Shown here: positions 40,631 through 46,026 of the stretch, piece by piece
Numbering within the stretch: position 1 is the stretch's first letter
How the letters are laid out: every line of letters starts with the position of its first letter
DNA from: Stramenopiles sp. TOSAG23-2
Lineage: Eukaryota > Sar
Assembly (NCBI GenBank): GCA_900128395.1
Contig: LT649284.1
Location: forward strand, 1-46,026
DNA length: 46,026 nucleotides
Direction: 5' to 3'
The notes under the pieces: generated by a model
The model's input: the letters and a program-made list of their open reading frames with translations, nothing else
What the model was told of the DNA's origin: nothing
The model's database searches: none
Translations under genes and position numbers: made by a program

Positions 40631-42985
40631 ATGAATATATTTATCATATTAACAATAATAACCATCATTTCTCTCCAACGAATCGAAGCCTTTGACGTAG
40701 CGACAGTGAAATGGGGAAAAGAACCGATAAAAGTTAGTAGCACTGGACCAGACTCCACATTACCTAATTTTTTTTTCATGGCTGGTGGAGAGGAAGGTGG
40801 AAGTATGTTTGATGGGTACGGGTACACCGGTGGTAAAGGGAATCCATCCCCATATGTACCACCTGATGGTTGTCCTGATGAAATATTTGAAAATACAATG
40901 AAAGATGAGCGAGTGCCACAACTCCCATGGGCATTACAAGAATCATGGGGATGTGAAAGGAAACCAACGGAAGTCGATGCTATTATAATTGAAAATGATT
41001 ATTTACGTGCTGCAGTTACACCTCAATGGGGTGGAAAAATTTGGAGTTTATATAATAAAAAATTGAAACGACAAGTATTTTACAATAACCCAGCACATCA
41101 ACCAGATAACATTGGATATAGAAAAGCATGGACATCTGGTGGATGTGAATGGAATTGGGCACCTGGAAAGATTGGACATTCCGTATTTACGGAATCACCA
41201 GTCTATACAGCTATCATTCCAAGTGACAAAGGTAATATAACACGTGTATGGGAATATGATCGACAAAATAATACCGTATGGTCCGTTGATATTTTAATTA
41301 TTGATGATGTTTTATTTGCACATCCAAAAATACGAAATCCAACCGATGTAGAAATTCCAGGTTATTGGTGGACATGCGTTGCTATGCCAGTAACGGATAA
41401 TACACGTATAATTACACCAGCGGAAGCAAGTTTAACACCATGCACACCATGGCCTGCAGGTGCATGGACTAATCCAAATACTACATTTCGTGGAAGTAGT
41501 CTTGGTACATGCAGGGAGGAAGATACGTGTGCATGGCAACAAGATATGTCATGGCTTGGTAATATTCCACATCCACATGATTTTTTCATGATGATTTCAC
41601 CAGAAAAAGTACCATACATCACACATGTTACCGATGATGGTTTTGCAACCATTCATTCCCATCCAAAAAAAATGAAAGGAACGAAATTTTTCACCTGGGG
41701 ACAATCTGGAATGGGCGCATTTCAACAAGATTTCATGTCTGCATCTGATTATGAAAATCCAAAATGTGATAAACCATATTATGATCCATATTGCGAACAT
41801 TATGAACATGAAGGCCGTTATACGGAATTGCAGATTGGACCGGCACCATCACAAATGCATACATTTCCAATTGGTAAAAATTCATCTTATGAATGGACGG
41901 AATGGTTTAAATCATGGAATAATGGAGATATTAGTAAACTTCATTCATCTCATTATAACGATGCGGTTGATGAGGTCAATAAATGGATGGATTCAAAAGA
42001 AGGAATGTCGCAAACTGAATTGGATGAAATTGACCAATTTATGGAGCAAATGGCTGATGTGAAACCTTTGAAAGAAAATATTGTCTATGAAGGTATGCCA
42101 TGGGGTGGTTTACGTGAAAAATTAGTTGGCCAACCAATCATTGCAAATGGTGCAACGCCATTTTTCCCGCCAAAATATACAGAGGAAACACGTTGTTGGT
42201 TAGATTTAATCGTTAATGGTACATTTAGTGAAGAGACGCTACAATTAAACCCAATTAATTTTGAAATAAGTGATGAATGGGTTGCATTACTACAAAAATC
42301 TATTGCAAATGGACATTCAACATGGTTGCATTATTTATTTTTAGGTACAGTTGATTTGGAAAAAGGAAATGCCAAAAGTGCACGAGAGCTATTCATTAAA
42401 TCATTTACGTTAAAAAAAAGTGTTCATGGTGCAAGAAATCTTGCAATATTTTCAAGTACAAAAACTGAAGCGATTGATTATTACAAACAGGCATGGGATA
42501 TATGGAAAACTCTGGATCCAAACGTTGATGTTGTAGTAGAACGATTAGGTGCAGATCTTACTAGTGAATTTGCAGGTTGGTTAGTTGGAAATGAAGAGTG
42601 GGCGGAATTAAATGCACTGTTGAACGATATAAAATCGAATGGTATCTCTTCATCAATGAAAGAGAATTTTTTAAACCAAGATAAATTATTGCATGCACAA
42701 GCTTGTATAGCAAATCAAAATAAAGATTATGATACAGCAATTAAAATCTTAACCAAAAATTGCTTTCCTACATATGGATCGTTAAGAAATGCCTTGATTC
42801 AATTATGGTTTGAAGCCAATGTCATAAAAGCAGAAACAAAGAAAGGCAGTTCATTGTCCGTATTAGAAACTGTACATTTAAGAAGAGAACTTGGATGTGG
42901 CGGTGATTCCGAAACAACTTTATCCTATAAAAATAATTGTATCAGGGGTCCACCGAATCTAGGATATGCTTATGGTCGTCTATGA
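40631..42985 (+). CDS. Secreted DUF5107 and TPR-repeat protein
   Basis: Single exon of 784 residues, TGA stop. Residues 1-20 (MNIFIILTIITIISLQRIEA) are a signal peptide. Residues about 110-440 match DUF5107, a galactose-mutarotase-like beta domain: TPQWGGKIWSLYNKK near 130, FYNNPAHQPDNIGYRKAW, SGGCEWNW and GHSVFTESPV. The C-terminal third (about 550-760) has helical TPR-like repeats (HYLFLGTVDLEKGNAKSARE, AIDYYKQAWDIWKTLDP, AQACIANQNKDYDTAIKIL), the usual partner of DUF5107 in bacterial proteins. It probably acts on or binds extracellular carbohydrate. There are N-glycosylation sequons (NGT, NNT, NSS). The family is common in bacteria and scattered in eukaryotes, so transfer is possible. Confidence 0.78.
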   Translation: MNIFIILTIITIISLQRIEAFDVATVKWGKEPIKVSSTGPDSTLPNFFFMAGGEEGGSMFDGYGYTGGKGNPSPYVPPDGCPDEIFENTMKDERVPQLPWALQESWGCERKPTEVDAIIIENDYLRAAVTPQWGGKIWSLYNKKLKRQVFYNNPAHQPDNIGYRKAWTSGGCEWNWAPGKIGHSVFTESPVYTAIIPSDKGNITRVWEYDRQNNTVWSVDILIIDDVLFAHPKIRNPTDVEIPGYWWTCVAMPVTDNTRIITPAEASLTPCTPWPAGAWTNPNTTFRGSSLGTCREEDTCAWQQDMSWLGNIPHPHDFFMMISPEKVPYITHVTDDGFATIHSHPKKMKGTKFFTWGQSGMGAFQQDFMSASDYENPKCDKPYYDPYCEHYEHEGRYTELQIGPAPSQMHTFPIGKNSSYEWTEWFKSWNNGDISKLHSSHYNDAVDEVNKWMDSKEGMSQTELDEIDQFMEQMADVKPLKENIVYEGMPWGGLREKLVGQPIIANGATPFFPPKYTEETRCWLDLIVNGTFSEETLQLNPINFEISDEWVALLQKSIANGHSTWLHYLFLGTVDLEKGNAKSARELFIKSFTLKKSVHGARNLAIFSSTKTEAIDYYKQAWDIWKTLDPNVDVVVERLGADLTSEFAGWLVGNEEWAELNALLNDIKSNGISSSMKENFLNQDKLLHAQACIANQNKDYDTAIKILTKNCFPTYGSLRNALIQLWFEANVIKAETKKGSSLSVLETVHLRRELGCGGDSETTLSYKNNCIRGPPNLGYAYGRL

Positions 42986-43180
42986 TCTAAATTTGATACT
43001 CCCTGTGCGTATGAAAAAACTGTATACTTCGTATTATGTAATTTTTTGTGTGTGAATGATGTAGTGCGTGAAAATTATGGTCGTCTATGATCTAAATTTG
43101 ATACTCCCTGTGCGTATGAAAAAACTGTATACTTCGTATTATGTAATTTTTTGTGTGTGAATGATGTAGTGCGTGAAAAT
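42971..43180. repeat. 105-bp exact tandem duplication at DUF5107 gene end
   Basis: 42971-43075 repeated at 43076-43180. It covers the last five codons and the stop; the coding sequence is unaffected. Confidence 0.92.
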
Positions 43181-43750
43181 GTGTGTGAACAAAGTGGCGA
43201 ATGAAGTATGAAGTCATGAAAAGGCTATAAAGTTACGTATGAAACACGAAATAATTAAAAAATACGTGAGTACGTTTCGTACTACGTTTAAAATACGAAT
43301 TTTTATATCATATGACATACGAATTCGTAGGTGTAAATGTGAAAGAGAGAAAAAGAGAAAAGAGAGGGAGAATTAAAATGTGGTGAAAAATGGTAAAACA
43401 TGATGTGTGTGTGTGTGTATTTTGTGTTATCATGTTATGCATGTAATCTGTAATCTGCATAAAAAAATTACGAAAATAAAAGAAACGTTTTTCATTCTCA
43501 GGTAAATAAAAATTATTTTTTTATTTTTTTTTATATAATATTTTCATATCATACTTTTCATTTATTAGACATATGATATTAAATACTCGTATCATTCCCT
43601 TAATATATTGTAATATTTACCCCCGAAAAAACACTTTTATTTGTGTGGCTACTGGCTATTAAAATCACGTGGTTCATTTTGTTCGATGCCTTTCAATACT
43701 TGAAGTACATCATTATATTCAATTGATGAGACTTCGACATTTTTGTGTGG
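42986..43750. other. Intergenic between convergent genes
   Basis: Apart from the duplicated ends of both neighbours it is AT-rich with a (GT)n run near 43403-43420 and a GA-rich tract near 43340-43372. No gene is seen. Confidence 0.45.
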
Positions 43751-43843
43751 CTACTGGCTATTAAAATCACGTGGTTCATTTTGTTCGATGCCTTTCAATA
43801 CTTGAAGTACATCATTATATTCAATTGATGAGACTTCGACATT
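43640..43843. repeat. 102-bp exact tandem duplication at PH-cyclin gene end
   Basis: 43640-43741 repeated at 43742-43843. It includes the last codons and stop of the PH-cyclin gene; the stop used is at 43751. Confidence 0.92.
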
Positions 43844-46026
43844 AAAGTTTAGATTTGTCAACGACTGCCATTCGAATACACTAGACTGCTTTTCATTTGC
43901 TCGAGAGTCGGTGTTATACCATAGATTATCAATATTTTCTAAATTTACCCCACCACTCCTAGCTTTATGTGCAACATTTAATGTTGCTAAGAAAAAATGC
44001 TGCCAATTGTCAGTATGCAATGCCAGGATATTTTCCTTACACATTCGTCTCATTAATGCTAAACATGTCACAGCACTATAAGCGGCTGGATTCCCAGTCT
44101 CTTGTAAAAATTTCAAAAATGAGTATACTCTTTGAAATGATGGAATATGGCTCCCAAATGACGAGTTCACATTTCTACCATTTGTTAAATACTGCATGTC
44201 ATCCGTCATTTTAAACTGTCGATATGCAGTGATACGAGCCAAATTATTTGGATCTTGTAGCATATCATAATAACAAACTGCAACCGCATACCAAAAATGA
44301 TCAGAGCCTGTATCTCTTGCGTTTGCAGGCCTTACCAAAGCTCCTTCGTCACCCACAACAACTAATGTTGTTGTATTTGTTGATAATGCCTCGCTATCGG
44401 TCGTTAAACGACTTAGTCGCAGCGAAGTGAGTCTTTCCTCAGTAAAAATAATCAATTTTTCATACCACGCCTCAAAACTTTTCAAACTTTCCGGACAAAG
44501 CCAAATGCTTTCAAACCCGAAATTAATTTCAAACCCATTATGTGGTAAATGAGTGTGTGGATAAATTCTTAGAAACTTTGCTTTTTTTAACTCCGCTATT
44601 AACTCGGGATAAGCAGAACCAGAATTGAAAGCAATGCGGCTCTCGTATTGTTTTAACTGTCCATTTTCAAAGAGTACAAAATAATGCCGCTTGAAGATGT
44701 GACTAGTAGTACTCTGTTTTCTAGATGGGTTTGAGTGCTGGCGAATCATCCACCCTTCAACAATGCTACGTTTCTTAGATCGGCTTCCCTTAATTTTGCG
44801 CTTTCGGTTTATCGTGCGAGTTTTTTTCTTTTCTAGATGGGTTTGAGTGCTGGCGAATCATCCACCCTTCAACAATGCTACGTTTCTTAGATCGGCTTCC
44901 CTTAATTTTGCGCTTTCGGTTTATCGTGCGAGTTTTTTTCTGTCTTTGACTCCCCAAAATATTATTACCAAATGCTTTAGAACGCCATGGACTCGAAGAA
45001 ACATTATTACGAGCATTTCCACGTTCAAATCTATTCATACCAGAGCTATTAGCAAGACTATTATCAAAACTTTTTGTTTCAATCGACGGAACATTCATCA
45101 TGAGACTATATGCCCCTCGAGACTCATGATATTTCAAAAAATCAGAATTTAATCCTAGCCATTCATCGCTTCCATTGTATCCCATTCCATCGAAATGCCT
45201 CGACGGCATGTCCTTTATATATACATTGTACGAGTCAACATCGTTCAATGATGATTGAATATCATTCACTGCACCTTTACCAAATTGACGTGGATTTACT
45301 TCACTCACATCTTTACGATATTCTGGATCACCAGTACGCTGGTATCGACCACGATTCAAATTACCAATTATATTACGTAATTTATTGTACCAATCCATAA
45401 ATATATTACCACCACCTTCTGGACATATCGTTGTCACTTTACCTGATGATGATACCAATTCTATACCACGTCCATCGCCTGGTAAACCTTTCTTTGTTAC
45501 CATACGCACACCAACAATATCACGTAAATTTATCTCACCTTTTGCATTGTTTTTTGATTTATTACCATTGTAAAATTTATCACTACTTGCATCATCACGA
45601 TGGAAATACAATATACTATTACGCCACAAACTCAAAAATTGACGTTTCCATTTACCAAATATACCATATCCACCACGACGCTTGATCCATCCTTTATGAC
45701 TCAAATTATCACGCGTACGTAAAGACGATTTTGGTACATGCATACTAACACGCATACCTGCTTTCGATACATTCCTTGTATCACCAATATTATTGACTGA
45801 ATTCATTGGACCTGACACATCACTTACTTCATCATTATCAAACATACCAATATTATAATCTGATGATTTACTTTCATCCAAATCCCATACATCAACATTG
45901 TAAGAGTCAACATCGTTCAATGATGATTGAATATCATTCATTGTACCTTTACCAAATTGACGTGGATTTACTTCACTCACATCCTTACGATATTCTGGAT
46001 CACCAGTACGCTGGTATCGACCACGA
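43751..46026 (-). CDS. PH-PH-cyclin protein, partial at right edge, frame broken by duplication
   Basis: The frame is open at the window edge and ends at 43751. With the 112-bp duplication (44717/44829) collapsed, 720 residues are visible. A first PH domain (about 45720-45360) has KGWIKRRGGYGIFGKWKRQF and a C-terminal WYNKLRNIIG. A second (about 44830-44430) has EGWMIRQ, KRHYFVLFENGQLKQYES and EAWYEKLIIF. The C-terminal 200 residues resemble a Pho80/cyclin-P box: SFQRVYSFLKFLQETGNPAA, LALMRRMCKENILALHTDNW, FFLATLNVAHKAR and LNFNVEVSSIEY. The linker after the first PH domain (QRTGDPEYRKDVSEVNPRQF) recurs at the edge, so another PH unit may lie beyond it. Inference: a lipid-tethered cyclin partner of a CDK. 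Confidence 0.72.
44717..44940. repeat. 112-bp exact tandem duplication in PH-cyclin gene
   Basis: 44717-44828 repeated at 44829-44940 inside the second PH domain. It shifts the frame; collapsing it joins NPSRK to QSTTSHIFKRHYF. Confidence 0.93.
45224..46026. repeat. Dispersed 130-bp repeat in PH-cyclin linker
   Basis: About 130 bp at 45224-45353 recurs at about 45897-46026 (offset near 674) with a few substitutions. Both are in frame and encode DVSEVNPRQFGKG...NDIQSSLNDVDSYNV. The distance and sequence changes differ from the exact head-to-tail duplications, so this is a genuine internal protein repeat. Confidence 0.8.

Noticed and set aside
1-46026. tRNA, rRNA, CRISPR or integrase features
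   Set aside because: None was recognised; no T-loop consensus with cloverleaf, no rRNA-like blocks and no regularly spaced repeats were seen.

Overview
The window is nuclear DNA from an AT-rich unicellular eukaryote. Evidence for this: most intergenic DNA is A/T runs and (TA)n; several genes carry short GT-AG introns of about 85-155 bp with donors of the form GTANGT; proteins contain poly-Asn, poly-Ser and poly-Gln runs; and there are secretory, phosphoinositide, protein-kinase and cyclin proteins but no operons. A MEIG1-like protein suggests a lineage with cilia or flagella at some life stage. A protist, perhaps a stramenopile, is my best guess; species and phylum cannot be settled from this sequence. 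TAA, TAG and TGA are all used as stops, and TGA is common, so the standard code applies.

Layout. 0-6 kb: MEIG1-like protein (+), EEF1A-lysine-methyltransferase-like protein (-), and a large transglutaminase-like/kinase/ankyrin protein (+). 6-13 kb: PSI-like plus ERp29-like secretory protein, a membrane-anchored DUF7064/7065-like protein, and acetyl-CoA synthetase (all +). 13-20 kb: LRR kinase (-), coiled-coil protein (+), PX plus papain-fold protein (-). 20-25 kb: two-EF-hand protein (+) and a long coiled-coil protein (-). 25.3-27 kb: non-coding DNA with a 145-148 bp tandem repeat. 27-32 kb: PTEN-like phosphatase and two ankyrin/F-box-like paralogues (+), one broken by a chimaeric join and an 81-N gap. 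32-34 kb: a gene-poor stretch with a BED-finger-like fragment, a long hairpin, a charged coiled-coil exon and a fragment copied from the 5' end of the next gene. 34-46 kb: TPR protein (+), GILT thiol reductase (-), four-TM protein (+), 3-beta-HSD/SRPBCC fusion (-), secreted DUF5107-TPR protein (+), and a PH-PH-cyclin protein (-) that runs off the right edge.

Two results stand out. First, the GILT gene (36652-37515, -) has an in-frame TGA exactly where the first cysteine of the CxxC active site belongs (UPEC, codon 50), inside an otherwise intact reading frame: a candidate selenocysteine GILT. I could not find a convincing SECIS element by eye. Second, from 22.5 kb onward there are more than a dozen exact head-to-tail duplications of about 95-236 bp. 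Where they fall in genes they usually break the frame, and dropping one copy restores a full-length protein every time. They look like overlapping contig ends that were abutted without merging. Gene models here should be read with one copy removed.
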